From contig OX485803.1 in the NCBI GenBank assembly GCA_950295325.1, forward strand, positions 72,619,554 through 72,683,553: a stretch of 64,000 nt of DNA. The letters run 5' to 3'. The position numbers and the translations under genes are program-made. Positions 21,749 to 34,249 of the stretch are shown piece after piece. Position 1 is the stretch's first letter; each line of letters begins with the position of its first letter. Source of the stretch: Polytrichum commune (Eukaryota; Streptophyta; Polytrichopsida; Polytrichales; Polytrichaceae). The notes below the pieces were generated by a model, which did not search any database, had not been told where the DNA came from, and worked only from the letters and a program-made list of their open reading frames with translations.

Positions 21749-22275
21749 CCGTTTATGGTGTTTAGTGTGACATACGTAAGAGTGTCACTTACCCTATTTT
21801 GAGGCGTATGCTACGTTACACTATTGATTAACAATTTCACCGTAAGTGTCATCTCATGACACTTGGCATTCAAGTGTGCTTACTAATATCTTGGCATGAG
21901 TATGTTCAATAATGTTATGAGGTGGATGCCTATGTTACACAATGGTCTACAAGTTGACCAAAGTGTGCACAAATGACACTTGGCATTAGTATGCTCAAGA
22001 ATAACTTCCTCTTGGATACTAAATTGTAAACACATGACATTTACCATCAGTATGCTCAAAATCATTTTCCCTTTGCATTCTAAAGCACAAGACTATCATC
22101 TAAAGTATCCCAAAGTGCTATTCTCAATATCATTATGTAGATATTTTTTTTCACCTTAAAAAGTTACTCATGTTGACAAATGGAATCATATTGACAATTA
22201 GCAAGTTTGACACTTTGAGACCTCTCGGCATCTAGTTTAGGCCCTTTGCAAATAATGTACGGGACACTAAAGTGT
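21749..22275 (+). mobile_element. MITE, family M1 (about 525 bp)
   Basis: Begins gtttatggtgtttagtgtga and ends near gggacactaaagtgtac. It aligns with the 4955-5422 copy through the atgagtatgttcaataatgt block, the acttggcattagtatgctca repeats and the tcatattgacaat block. It also retains the cctatttt gaggcgtatgc segment found at 300-345 and 43805-43850. Confidence 0.75.
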
Positions 22276-25200
22276 ACTACTATGTACTCTTGTTGTTGTG
22301 TCTTCATTGGAATTCTCTCATCGGTTGGTCCACGGGGCCATAATTTTGAACTAGGTGATGTGTTTGAATTTCCCAACAACCCAAAGTTCACGTAGACCTG
22401 CTTTAGAAATTACTCACATTTGGAAATCTCTGGCAAAGTAGGTATATATGATGAAGTTTCAATGGGTTGGTGGGTGCAAGCAAGCATGCATGTTGGGTGC
22501 AATTTGATTTGGTGAGAAATGGATGGGAGGGTGAAGTTGAGCTTAGGATTCGTGACACTCAAGTAGAGGGTTAAAGTGTAAGGGAGTTGTGTGAATAGAA
22601 CCCCTACTTGGTGGGTTTATGGTTGATTCACCCCAACTTAATCAAGTGAAGCTAGGACATCACCATGAGCAGGATTCTTTTTTAAAATCAGGTTTGTGGG
22701 ACTTGTCCACAAATTTTGTGGATTAATCTAGTGGACTTTCATACGAGTCCGATGACCAAGTTCCTAGGATTATTTCAAAGATAGCACGGTTCACTAGCAT
22801 TTTTGAATTGCATGATTTTGTAATTTATGATGTCTAGAATTATTTTGGAAGGGCTTGGGTTGTGAAGAAACAACAAGGTCAATTACGTAACCGTTATCTT
22901 GAACATTAATTGAGTGTAGACTCAAATCAACACATAAAATTTTAACATCATGCAGATTTTCAATAGTTTAGCATCATGCAGAAGTCCAACATTTATTCAA
23001 CCATGTAGTGGATATGCTCCCAATGAGTTTATAACCCCCAAAAATGAACATCGATACAATTAATCTTCAAGGTTTACAACAACAATAAATTTATTTGGTT
23101 TGGGGTCTAGTGTACCAACATCCAAGAAATTTAAACCACACAAGCTTTGATGATTGTGCATGATATAAGAGAGGCCCACACAAAATATAGTAACATGGAT
23201 TACATTAAAAAAAGAAGTGAATAGCTCATTCTACGTTGACTTGACATTGGGGGTGCCATTGGAAATAGAACCTAACAATACTATCGATCAAGAGACCACT
23301 TTGAGAATTTAGTGTTCATCACCAATACTTCAAAACAAACAACTGTTCTTTTTCTTCTTCCCCTCCCAAATTTGATCCCATTTAAGCTGTTAAATTGTTG
23401 AAAGTAGGTCCCTCATATTAGTACTTTAAAGTACTAGTGCTGAAGGGCTCATTTTTCACATGCATTTATCTTTTAAGTTTGCCACAAGTGTTCCCCGAGA
23501 TGTCACTAGGTCACAAAGTTCCTAGAATTAATTTTAAGATAGGGTCTCCAATTTTATCCTCAGATATTTGCATTTGTAACTTTCCATTGTATTCATGATG
23601 GTGTTGAATTTGTTCAGTATGCATGTATTGTCTTTTCTCATTTTGTACTTGAAGCGATGGTTGACACCGCCCCAACACAAAACCATTGTTTGCTTAGTGC
23701 ACCTTAGATTATAGACTTGCCAATGAAATTAGTAGGTGGTCAACTATCTCAATTCCTAGAGATAACAAATAATGTTATTTTTGATGTCATAATGTGGTTA
23801 AAATTGAGGTGCATTTTGTGCTTAAGTGTCCCCTTAGAGTCTCCAATTTTATTAGAGTTAGGTTTTCTTCCCTATTTTAAAATGCAGTACTAGGCAGTCT
23901 CAAGTTTTTCTCCCAATTGGACCACCAAATCCATATTACCCTCTATCTCAAGAAGAAAGCACGGTCAAGTATATAAAAATGCGCCGATATACTAAAACCA
24001 TAAAGTTTTTGGTCAAATGCTAGAAATAAAACCAAAGTGTTGTTTAAATTGATTTTTTTCCCATGACAACATGTATTGTTATATTAGATACTCAAATATA
24101 GAGTATCAAGATGAGATCTTCAAAAGGTAGTGGCTAAACCTAGTTTGGGACGTAGATTTCATGACCTTAAATATTTTGAAATTAGATTTTTTTCCCTATA
24201 TTTCTTGAATTCATTATAAACTCAAGGGTGCCATTACAATTTTTTTGTAGAAAATATAAATTTAATGTAATTTAAACATATTTAAAATTACTTCTAGAAA
24301 ATTACTTGTTCAATATCACCTCTTGCACACCACTTGCACCATCTTCTAAAATATGTAGACTTTCTTGAAAAAAAATTGTCTACATAAATTTCTTGGCTTT
24401 GTAGATCAACGTGTTTTTAAAATTTTCTTATTTTTTCCTTCACATAATTCAAAGTTAGTATTTAGTTATAAATCACTTTCACTTAACCCTATGCAAGGCA
24501 CTAGAGTTGTGTACTTGACCATGCTTGCGCCCCTCATTGCAGGCCATTGCACTTTGTTACTCTAGGGAATAAGCCTTTTACCATCTTGATGTACTTTTAG
24601 TCCCACAAACCTTTTGACTTCCCATTCATTAAAGTCATGTCATTGGCTATGTTCTCTAGTTCAGATAGGGGACGTTATTCAACAATGTCTAGAAGTTGGA
24701 TATCTTGCTAAAAAAATGCAAGCGACATATTATCTTTGAAGGTGTTATGGCATGGGGAGGGGGTGCACACTTCATTAAAACCATACGTCACATGCGTGCG
24801 TCTCCTTCAATTTCTTGGTGGACCCACATGCACAAACCATTACATTAAAGGATAATAATGCACAATAATGTTGTCTCCCGTTTCTTATTTTTATCCTCAC
24901 CTACTAGCATTGCTCTTATGTATCTTAACTTTTGTTAAATTAAATGTTTTACATTGCAATTATGTTTTTGTCTTCTGCAGGTGTTAACAGTTGGATTAAA
25001 TTGAAAATTTGATTAGTAGTAGTAATAGAAGGTTTTTTAATCACTCTTTGTTATCATGCTACAAAAATAATACAAATTCAATCTGAAAGAATACATAATT
25101 GACAAAAGAGCTAATGAAGTTTCAGGATTTGATAGAAAATATGAATATTAATGGGTTCAAGAAATTAATAAATGGCATGGTAGCAGGGCAAATGTGCAAA

Positions 25201-25630
25201 ATCAGGTTTCGACAAATGCTACATAATCATTGGAAGGAAATATTATTCCATCTACATCTATATGATGTTAAGTAACTACAGTTACAACATTAACAATTGC
25301 CAGATCATAAGAGAGAAAATAAATAAATAAATAAATTGTTGATGTTTATCTTTTCTATGCCGGATTTATTTTATAGTTTCTATTGGCACTGACTTTCTGC
25401 TAGTAGATCATGTATTACTATGACTTTATGGAAAATATCATTTGCCTTCTCATTTTTTCTCAATAAAAAAATAAAAAAATAAAAAAATAAAAAAATATTT
25501 CCACATCATTTATTTCATTTGCAATTGGAGCATCTTCTCTTGTTAGAATTTTTTTTCCTCATTTTAGTGATTTTAGTTTTTTTACTCCGCAGTTGATTAC
25601 CATCTTTTATTTCTTCCTCACTAACTCTTC
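22276..25630. other. Unassigned AT-rich region
   Basis: No gene supported. It holds an AT-rich (A6T)n run at 25462-25500. Sequence from about 25110 to 25260 could be the non-transposase part of the adjoining PIF/Harbinger element, but it has no clear frame. Confidence 0.35.
25462..25500. repeat. (AAAAAAT)n microsatellite
   Basis: About five heptamer units in a row. Confidence 0.9.
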
Positions 25631-25633
25631 TAA

Positions 25634-26610
25634 CTAATTTTTTTTTCCAGCTTCAACAATCCATTCATCTTCAATTTTTTTATTGTTTACAATATAAAAA
25701 TTGTGCAATACTATGTAGGTTGCTATAGTATCAAGCATATTCCTCAAATGTACTTTGAAATGCTTCATTATCAACCTCCATCTAATCTTTAAAATCCCAA
25801 ATGTCATTTCCATATACACTCTAGTTGAAGACTGATAAAATTCTAATTTGCTTCTTTCCCAAATAATGTAGTTTTTCCATCCTTAAATGAATAGTACATC
25901 CAGGGCCTCATTGGATATGTGGCGTATCTTATAAGTTTATATGACTAGAATATGCCTTCTATGTATGCAAATCCGATCTTTGTGACATGAAAACAACCCA
26001 ATCGTAAAAACTTCCTGGCCATCCAAATTCATAATTCCAAAACATACAATGTGGTCCAACAATTCCTTGTAAAATTGCTGAATGGAAAGATTTCCTATAG
26101 TAATAGTCTTTTCCGCCAACTACTGGAGCTAAAACATGAATATGTGGCCCCCTCTATTGCCCCTATAATATATGGTATACCAAACAACTACTCGAACCTT
26201 CAATTTAAATCCCTTTATTACGATTCGCTTGGAGTTTGCACAAAAATTGGTTGAGGATGTTTTCTCACATCTCTACAAAATCCCCTTATTATTTTTTACA
26301 GTGTATTATTGTGAACTCTACACATGTCTCTTATGTTTTGCAATTCATTACCGCTACCCAACCTATGCAATGACATTGCTATCCTCTCTTGCACCGGGAT
26401 AATAACCTTAAAACGGGTATCCACTTTCTTCAAATACGAGCCTAGTAACCTCTCTCACAAAAAGTTGAATGTAATGTGTTTTACTTTAGTACACTTTCTA
26501 AACTCTTTCTCTGTCCACGAACCCAACAACAATCAGTCTATGAATGCGTACATCCATTCTTGTTTCTATATGTTCCTATCTTTATGCCCCATACTCTCAT
26601 AAACCAAGCT
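25634..26610 (-). pseudogene. PIF/Harbinger transposase remnant (DDE_Tnp_4 type)
   Basis: Read on -, about 960 bp carries the whole order of a plant PIF/Harbinger transposase, split over several frames. The parts are: WTEKEFRKCTKVKHITF (about 26510); VQERIAMSLHRLGSGNELQ (about 26370); IIRGFCRDVRKHPQPIFVQ (about 26260); a GAIEG site where GAIDGTHI is usual (about 26165); a frame-shifted HIHVLAPVVGGKDYYYRK; FGWPGSFYD with its Asp (about 26010); and MEMTFGILKIRWRLI with the catalytic Glu (25810-25770), followed by the usual ATYIVLHNF. Stops and frameshifts break it throughout. It would have cut and pasted DNA into 3-bp TTA/TAA sites. Termini were not located. It is a decayed copy, and the window's TAA/TTA-flanked MITEs could have used related enzymes. 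Confidence 0.85.
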
Positions 26611-27305
26611 TAAAATTACGAATTTCTTCCATTCTCCTTGCAAAAGTAATGCTTGAATGTGCACAACATGCTTCATAAGCATGTATAATCCTAAGAGCAA
26701 AAGAAGGCTCCTCCTCCTCTCTTCATGCTTGCTGAAATTCAAGGTGAAAACAAGCGAAAACAAGAAGTGAAGCCAAGAGAATGGTTAAGTTTGATTTTTT
26801 TTTTTCAAACCCACCATTTTTCGGCATATATAAAAAAAATTTAACTCATTCACTTTTTAGTGCATGGTCATTACTCTTGGTCCATGTGAGCCCAAAATGG
26901 TGCCCACATGTGGTGATTAAGTCTTCGAAACCAATTTTAGTGTGACTTTGATGTGCTATGATTATTCACAAAACATAAAAAGAGTGAAGTGTGGTATGGA
27001 TTTAAGTTTAGGCATTAGAATGTGTTGTGTAGTAATTTCAAGGTTTAACTTCAATAAGAGGATGCCTTGATTAGGTGAGTGGGGGGTAAGGTGAAGCAAG
27101 GTGAGCTCCGCGAGTTAAATGCCCACTTTTGGATCCACCTTGGTAGTTTGGGAAGAAGGAAGCTTGGTGGATGGGGATTAGTCCCTACTTTGGAGGAGAG
27201 GGTTAAAGGATTGTGATTGGAGGTGCCAATCCTCTCACCCTATCCTCACCTCTTTCCCCCTCTCTCCCTCTCTCCCTCTTTGCTACTTAAGGTGTTTTTT
27301 CTCTC

Positions 27306-27505
27306 ATTTCTCTCTCTCTTCATCAAGCGCTCTCAAGGGAGCAAGCTCTTAAAAGCTTGAGCTACGCGTGTAGGACATTAGTTTTTAGTGAATTTAATTA
27401 GTTAAGTTCTCTCTCTCAATTCCTCTCAAGTGGAGTGAGCTCTTAGAGCTTGAGACAACATGTGGGGATTAGGTAGTTATTTAGTGGAATTAGTGGGTTA
27501 GATTA
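27306..27505 (+). repeat. Tandem pair of ~100-bp units
   Basis: Two adjacent copies, each with tctctctc, ctctcaag, ggag, gagctctta or agctctta, gcttgag, then tttagtg, aattagt and ttag. They follow a (ccctctct)n stretch at about 27250-27280. The block leads into the 35-bp minisatellite and could be an LTR or leader of a non-coding element. Confidence 0.6.
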
Positions 27506-27576
27506 ATTCATTAGTAAAGGATCGAAAACAAAGACTTAGGGAAATGCTCGATTAGCGGCTAGGGGAGACTGTATCA

Positions 27577-27930
27577 GGAGGCAGCTGGTTAGCTGTGGTT
27601 GTGATTGCATTGGAGGCAGCTGGTTAGCTGTGGCCGAGACTGTATCAGGAGGCAGCTGGTTAGCTGTGGTTGCGACTGCATTGGAGGCAGCTGGTTAGCT
27701 GTGGTTGTGATTGCATTGGAGGCAGCTGGTTAGCTGTGGCCGGGACTGTATCAAGAGGCAACTGGTTAACTGCGGCTGCGACTGCATCGGAGGCAGCTGG
27801 TTAGCTGTGGTTGCGACTGCATTGGAGGCAGCTGGTTAGCTGTGGTTGTGATTGCATTGGAGGCAGCTGGTTAGCTGTGGCCGGGACTGTATTTTGGGTA
27901 GCTGGTTAGCTGCGGCTGAGATTGATTAGT
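27577..27930 (+). repeat. 35-bp minisatellite, about 10 units, with three-unit higher-order pattern
   Basis: Units start at 27577, 27612, 27648, 27683, 27718, 27754, 27789, 27824, 27859 and about 27894. All carry ggaggcagctggttagctgt and then a variable tail. Tails recur as ttgtgattgcatt (A), ccgRgactgtatca (B) and ttgcgactgcatt or similar (C), in the order A B C A B D C A B E. This is close to a 106-bp higher-order repeat. B units are 36 bp, the rest 35. Confidence 0.92.
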
Positions 27931-28890
27931 TTATATTATTACATTAGTTTATAGACTATATTAGACTATATTAGTTTATAGATAAGTAGTTGGCCACATT
28001 AGGTTAGGTGGAGGCACGTGTGGGTTTCATAAGTAATTGCACTTAGGATTGATTATGGGAAATAGCGTTTTTAAACGCTTGTATCCTCTCTATTAAATAA
28101 ATCAAGTGCACAAGTAATAGAGAAGGTGGAGGACTTCCGCGAGGGGAAGACAAAGGAGGTTGGGTCAAAGTATGCAAGGGGAAAATCATTGAGGGCATGT
28201 GCGGCTAAAGCCGCGGGTTGGACTCTTGAGAAAGCCAACTCTAGCACAAGCCAAGAGGCCAACATTAATAAAGGACAATGAGTGAGACAATGCATGTTCA
28301 TTTAAACATGAAAATCACCTTGCATATGGTTCCATGTTGTGATAGATAAATGTGATTCTCAAAGTCATCACCCGGACTAGGACGCTTAAGGGTGGTGGAT
28401 TTGGTCTCACAGTCCACATTCGGTTTACACTTAATGAGGGGCCCATAAGCTTCAAAAATTTATTTTTTAAGAAGTCAGACCATGAAAAAAGGCCATCTAC
28501 CATGGTCCGACTTCATGGTCCATGGTGTAAATTGGCCCTAAGTTCTTGCCTTGACTGAAAGGACTTGTGTTTGTCCATGCAAGATAGTTTTGTGCTTCAG
28601 ACTTTGAAAGCATGACATTCAAAGAGGAGGCAAAATTCTATTCCCTACCTTGAACGGGGATCCCCTTGAGATTCCAAGATATGGCTACAATCCTTTAGTG
28701 TTCATGTATGTGTTTGTCTTGTACCTCTTATATCATATGGTCCCGGTGGAAAGTTATTCCTCCTATGTAACCAAAAGATGTTTGGGGAAAAACGTCATAG
28801 GTGGGGGCCATTTGGATGCTCATTGCTCGCCCCACACTAGTCTATATGGAAGAGAGATAACTTGGTTCACATTAATCACCGGAACATTGA
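27931..28890. other. Unassigned region right of the minisatellite
   Basis: A frame without an ATG on + at about 28062-28281 (EDFREGKTKEVGSKYARGKS then many Ala/Lys) is open and basic but not recognised. The 28320-28545 part resembles ends of the TAA-flanked MITE type. No gene is claimed. Confidence 0.3.
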
Positions 28891-28896
28891 CTTGTC

Positions 28897-29112
28897 CTAT
28901 TAGTGTGGGTTACCATTTTGGAGTTACATGTTGCTATAATTTTATAATACTCAGACTATCAAATCTAACCCATATATTTTAAATACCTAATCTATATGTC
29001 ACCAGTAATAATTTGTTTGGTAATGTATGCTATTCTCAGTAAAAAGTTGTAGCAAAATAAGATCCCAAACGGTAACCACCAATAACAAGACTAATCCACA
29101 CCAATAAGACAA
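28897..29112 (+). mobile_element. MITE, family M3, copy 1
   Basis: The left end, tattagtgtgggttaccatt, pairs with the right-end complements of ggtaaccaccaataacaag and tccacaccaataagacaaat, the second giving the better outer match. Inside are gttgctataattttataata and ttgtagcaaaa. It has no coding sequence. Confidence 0.65.
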
Positions 29113-29217
29113 ATCAGTTTAAGCTTCACATTTTTTCTTCCATTTTTTACATTGGACCTCGCAGAATGCTTACTATAAAGATGGAAAGTTTCAAGTTCAA
29201 CAATCCAATTCTACTAT

Positions 29218-29356
29218 ATCATAACATTATTCAGATCCATAACAATGTTCTGTGGGACTGACAATATTCCTCACATTCATATTGAATATGGGAAATATTT
29301 TGTGGAATACTGTCAATCCCACAAAACACTATTTTGGATCTGAATAATGTTATGAT
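29218..29356. repeat. Long hairpin: 53-bp arms, 33-nt loop
   Basis: Arm 29218-29270 and the reverse complement of arm 29304-29356 match at 47 of 53 positions. Both begin atcataacattattcagatc. The differences are scattered and mostly transitions, so the RNA could fold with G-U pairs. Size and pairing resemble a plant miRNA precursor, but it sits between two M3 MITEs, and a small foldback transposon is equally likely. Confidence 0.8.
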
Positions 29357-29456
29357 AGATGCAAATTTGCTACATTTTATAGATATGAACTTGTAGGATG
29401 GCTCCAACGTAGATGGTCTAAACATGAACCAAACTAGACACTTATGTAACAAATTA

Positions 29457-29655
29457 TTGTGGGTTACCATTTGGAGTAATACATTGCTATAGCTTTATAA
29501 TAAGAATTTCGGTCTTTAACCACCTAACAGAAATAGTTAGTATACATCAAAGAACACGCTGAAACTTTTTGGCTCAAAACAAAAACAAAGTCTTGAAAAA
29601 AAAAAAAAAAAGTTCATAGCAATGTGCAGTAACTCCAAATGGTACCAATATGCAA
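29457..29655 (+). mobile_element. MITE, family M3, copy 2
   Basis: The left end, gtgggttaccatttggagta, pairs with the complement of agtaactccaaatggtacc on the right. It shares attgctatagctttataata, agttagtat and catcaaagaa with the 57.96-kb copy. Confidence 0.7.
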
Positions 29656-31074
29656 TATCAGTGTAGTGATCAAATGCACTTTTATTCCACCCCAAACTTA
29701 GGCTCTTTTCATTGAGTAATCCTTAAATGTTGGAGACCCCCATAAATGGCCTCTCCCTACACATAAACATGTACTATTTGAGCTTCCATACTTTCATTGT
29801 TAGCTTTTTAGAATGTCAGCAGTGACCTTGACTAAAATAAACTTTTTTTTCAAGTGCAATTTTTGAATTACTCAAAATCTTGATGTTATTGAATATTTAA
29901 ATTCACAGTCATAACATGAGTGCCCTTACATGATCACCAATGTCACGTATGAGTATACATCTAATATCTCCTTGACTTAAGACAATGCATAAAGATAATA
30001 TAGTGGAATGAATTGGGTCCTCGAGGTGTGGCCAACACCCTAGGAAGTCATGTGAAAGCCCTAGTTTCTCAAAAAGGTTCCCTCTAAGAGATGGACTATT
30101 GTACAAAAATACCACAATGACAATGGCCAAGTTTTCTCCCTTCGAGTCTTTAGGGAGATTTTTGGGCATAATTGATCAAATTCCTAGTGTTTCCAAGTCC
30201 AACAAGTTTCATGTTGTGATCTTTTGGGTGCTCTTTATTAATTTGAGGAATACTCTATAGATTCTCCTTATATGATCCATAATTGTCCTGAAGTCATGAA
30301 CTGCAACTAGTTATTTTTCAAACTCAACCGGTTCATTCGTAAGTACACTAAATATGATATATAGTGTCACCAATTCTAATTGTCTTGCTCAATACTAATT
30401 GTAAACCAGGGTATAGTGTCACCAACACTAAATGTTAAACCCAACATTATTTGTCATTCCTTGTAATTTTTTTGGTGGGGATTATGCATTTGCAGTCACT
30501 TACCAAGTGATTTTCATCCAAATTTCATTCATCCATGACAATATTTCATTATAATTTGCTGACAAGAGAAGTTAGGGTTTTCGCCAATGAATGAACTTAT
30601 CCATCATCCATGACAGTATTTGTTCACTTGTTCTTAAGAAGGGTCATCCCAGAAGTTACCATAGTGACATTAAATACCATATGACACTACAGTTGCCCCC
30701 GGTCATTGCTCCCTTCAGACTCTACTAGTCAATAGCCTGCCTAGAGAGTTTCATATTTATCTTCGCAGGACACTAAACCACCCCACTAGGTTGAGGTAAA
30801 TTAATCGTGTCCTCGAAGTTTGGTAAATATCTTCTTCCAAGGGACTGTTGGTCATATATAAGGTAGATGAGTCTAATATGAACATCTCCAGCTCTATGGA
30901 ATCATCTAACCGATGGATTCGAGCATTAGAAGTTTGAGTATGTTAGCAGTTGTGAATCAAGACCAAAGAATTTGAAATCTTTGAAATTGGAGTTCAGGAA
31001 GGTGTCAATGTAGGTTCCGAAATCAAAGATTCTCTACTTCCCAATCTGATGTTATAGGGGGGGATTTTTTTTTA
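29656..31074. other. Unassigned AT-rich region
   Basis: No gene seen. A taaatatgatatatagtgtca segment near 30347-30370 and a cattaaataccatatgacac stretch near 30668-30690 resemble M1/M2 terminal motifs, so degraded MITEs are likely. Confidence 0.3.
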
Positions 31075-31600
31075 TCATTCGATGTTGTATGAGTGGATGA
31101 CATCATTAGCATAATCTACATGGGTCATTTGCCAATGAAAACCAAGTTTAATGCTAGTATTGGTTGTGTGTCGTGTAAATAGCGATTGTGTGTCACTGCA
31201 GCTCGAGTACCAACCACCACTAACAAATACAACTAAAACATGGCAAAAGCACACATAAACAACACACCTCCATAGAGAAGGAAGAGAGTCAAACCCTTGT
31301 AAGAGCTCTAATTCTCTCTTCAAATGCACACAATGAGTCGAGTTATCACTCACTCCACCACGGGAGAATCCAAGAGTGTCAGTAGGGGGAGAAGAACTCA
31401 AGATTTATTGCAAAAACATGCAATTTTCACCTCACACAAACTCTCTTCACACACTCACTCATAAGGCTTGACTTGGCAAGAATGCCAAGCCAAGGAGGAG
31501 GCTCCTCACTTAGGAGCATCTCTCCAACTTCTAAGATTCATCCCTCCACATCTAAGTGGATGAAACCCCACAGATAAGGTGTGGCCGCCAATGCCGCATA
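31075..31600 (-). repeat. Possible 3' LTR of the copia remnant
   Basis: On - this stretch runs from ggaggctcctccttggcttg through an AATAAA (about 31403-31408) followed by cttgagttcttctccccc, to a Gly/Val-coding tail. It lies on the correct side of the copia remnant for a 3' LTR and has an LTR-like layout. No matching 5' LTR was found, so this rests on position and composition only. Confidence 0.35.
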
Positions 31601-32563
31601 CCATGTCATTTGTCATGTCTCTAAAGTGGTCACATGTAAGATAAAATGTTGCCAAAATGTTTTTTCATTACGGAATACCCACAATACAAATTGGTGGACA
31701 CCTCACAACCACATGCAGACTCTTAATTTGCCCAAGGTATTGTCTTCTTATTTGGACACCTTGGGCACAAAAATCAAGCATGTCATAGCTTGGTGGATAG
31801 CACTCCTCATTATGGGGGATGTTGGGTGTAGTTTGACTTTTGCGAAGGTGACGAACCCAAATATCATCAACGCGATGGCTAAATCACCATGTATTATACA
31901 CCCACTAAATAAAAGCGATTGTATCATTGATAAGGAACAAAAATTAGGTGTTTGATAAAGAAAATAATTAAATTAGCCTCATCTACCTTAGAAGGAAGAA
32001 TGAAGGCATCACTTATGGAATTTATTGAAGCATAATAGAACTAGAGATTAGATTGCACAAGCAAATGCACAAACACAAAGGCATATGAACAACGCTTAGA
32101 GTGAGATGGTCACACTCACCCCTTACCTTACCCTTTATTACACTTTATCTCTTTGGTTCATACAATACATATGAAATATCTCAACTTCCACTCTTCTACA
32201 AACCACATGGATTTATTCAAACCTTATTCACTCTTGATCATCTAACAAACACTATCATATGACTACGAGCAACCCAATGCTAACCTTCAACACTCATATT
32301 TTGCGAGTAGTCAAAGGGCTTCAATTTCATTGCCCTTGATAGTAATTGTTGCCTATCATTTCTAAATTCCATATTTGCAAATGACATGGTTTCAAACAAC
32401 TTCAAATTATCATCTAAATATATCCATTCGTCCTTTTTACATCACGTTGGTGCAATATGTGGTTTTTCCACCATTCACCAAATACCCATCGCAACCTTGT
32501 GAGATATCCTCACTTTTCTAAAGGTTGCCCCTCTCCATCAACACCTAATCTTGGTTGCATTCC

Positions 32564-34223
32564 CTAGCTAGCATTGTTTTGAGACGAAGGTGTTGACAAA
32601 CACCATTTGTTAGTTGGCCCTCTTCTTGGTGCTTGAATTGTGACTAGGCTATCTCCCATTTGTCCCTTACAGTCCTCAATATCTTCACCAACATCAAATG
32701 AAAGTGATTTGGAAGATTTGGCCACCATAGAAGCCTTACTTCTCCCACTTGAAAGCATTTTCAAATCACTTCCATCTATGAGCACAACATCTCTCATGCC
32801 CATCATCTCCAAAAATTTATTTGCTTGCATTTCCCCATCGATCGGAAATGCCACCCTAAATTGTTGTCCCTCAATGGATCCTTCACAAATCAACAAAAAT
32901 ATGTAACAACGAACTTTGCCAAGGTTCAAGTCACTCACGGAGCTTTGAAGTGCATGTATATGCTTCATATTCAAATGCTTAAGCCGACGATACCCAAGCT
33001 CAAATGCACCATCTTTCGCCATTGATTGTGCCAAATTGGCCACATCCGCTCCATGCACCTTGGAAAATTGTGTTTCGTACAAATTTCCTTTATGCAATCC
33101 TATTACATTTACCTCTCTATCCGGACCTCTCACAATATATTCATTTAGGTTAAATTGCACTTTCAACCCATCCAACAACTTGTTCACCGAGAGTAAATTT
33201 GCTTGCAACTTGGGCACATGAAAGGTGTTTTTGATACAAATTATTTTGATTTTGTCTTTCACTATTATCTCGCCAATAATACAACCCATTCTGATGGCTT
33301 CCACGACACTATTATCATCCAAATAGACGTTGCATGAATCGATTACTTCATATGTATCAAATGTCACGCTACAAGAAATTATGTGGTTATATGCTTCTGA
33401 ATCCATGGTGTACTTACACATTGCCTCCAAATGCGTTCCATATTGCGTTGCGAATGCGTAACCATCATCTTCTTTGGTGTTGTTAGCATTCTCTTTATGG
33501 ATGTTCTTTGCTTTGTAACAAAAATGCAATTTGGCTTGGTTTGCCACAATAGTAGTACATCTTGATGTCTTTGCGTCAAGATGGGTTGTCCGTTTTGCCT
33601 TGACGTAACACCATTGCGGCATTATCATCTTTGCGTCCTCTCTCTTTCCTCTTTGACATCTCGTGCATCAAATGTAATGTCACGTACTCGATAGTCAAGT
33701 TTTTCATTGGCATTGTCTTCAAAGTAGTGACAAAGTATTCGTATGAGGGTGACAAACTCTCGAGGGTGACAACATCTTCATTTTTGACAGATACCTCCAA
33801 GCAAGCAAGTTGATCCGCAAGTGCCTTGACCTTGTTGGTGTAGTCCAACAAGTCATAATCTTCTTCCATCTTGCATGTGAAGAATTTGTGACAAACAAAA
33901 CGAATATTCGACAAGATCTTTGTCTCGTGGATGTTACAAAGGGTTTTTCATGCCCCCCTTGGTCCTTTTGCAAATCCTAATGTGCGTAAGTTGGTTGTCC
34001 ACCAAATTAAGCACAATGATGGACATTGTCTTCTTCACATACCTTTAGTATTTCTTCTTCACTTTGGAATCAACATTAGAATGCGGAGTTGCCTTGGATT
34101 CGTCCACAATGCCCCAAAGGTCCACAGAGACCAACCCCATCTCCAATTTGAACTTCCAAGATTGAAGTTCTCTCCATTAAGCTTGTAAATGACTATAGCA
34201 CCATCACCCTCAAGTGATGTCAT
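32564..34223 (-). pseudogene. Ty1/copia retrotransposon gag-pol remnant, internally deleted
   Basis: On -, an ATG at 34223 starts a copia gag (MTSLEGDGAIVIYKLNGENF). After frame changes it continues as SNIRFVCHKFFTCKMEEDYD and YTNKVKALADQLACLE (UBN2/Retrotran_gag_2 type). A 354-codon frame (33628-32564) then has a degraded CCHC knuckle, an MDSEAYNHI site where the protease DSGA motif should be, FHVPKLQANLLSVNKLL, and a gag_pre-integrase GYRRLKHLNMKHIHALQ. It retains only the start of the integrase zinc region (CEGSIEGQQFRVAFP). The frame then jumps to linker-like sequence (GEDIEDCKGQMGD). The integrase core, reverse transcriptase and RNase H are missing. The protease lacks its motif, so the copy is non-functional. 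Confidence 0.85.
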
Positions 34224-34249
34224 GTTACACTCGAGCTTTTTGATATATT

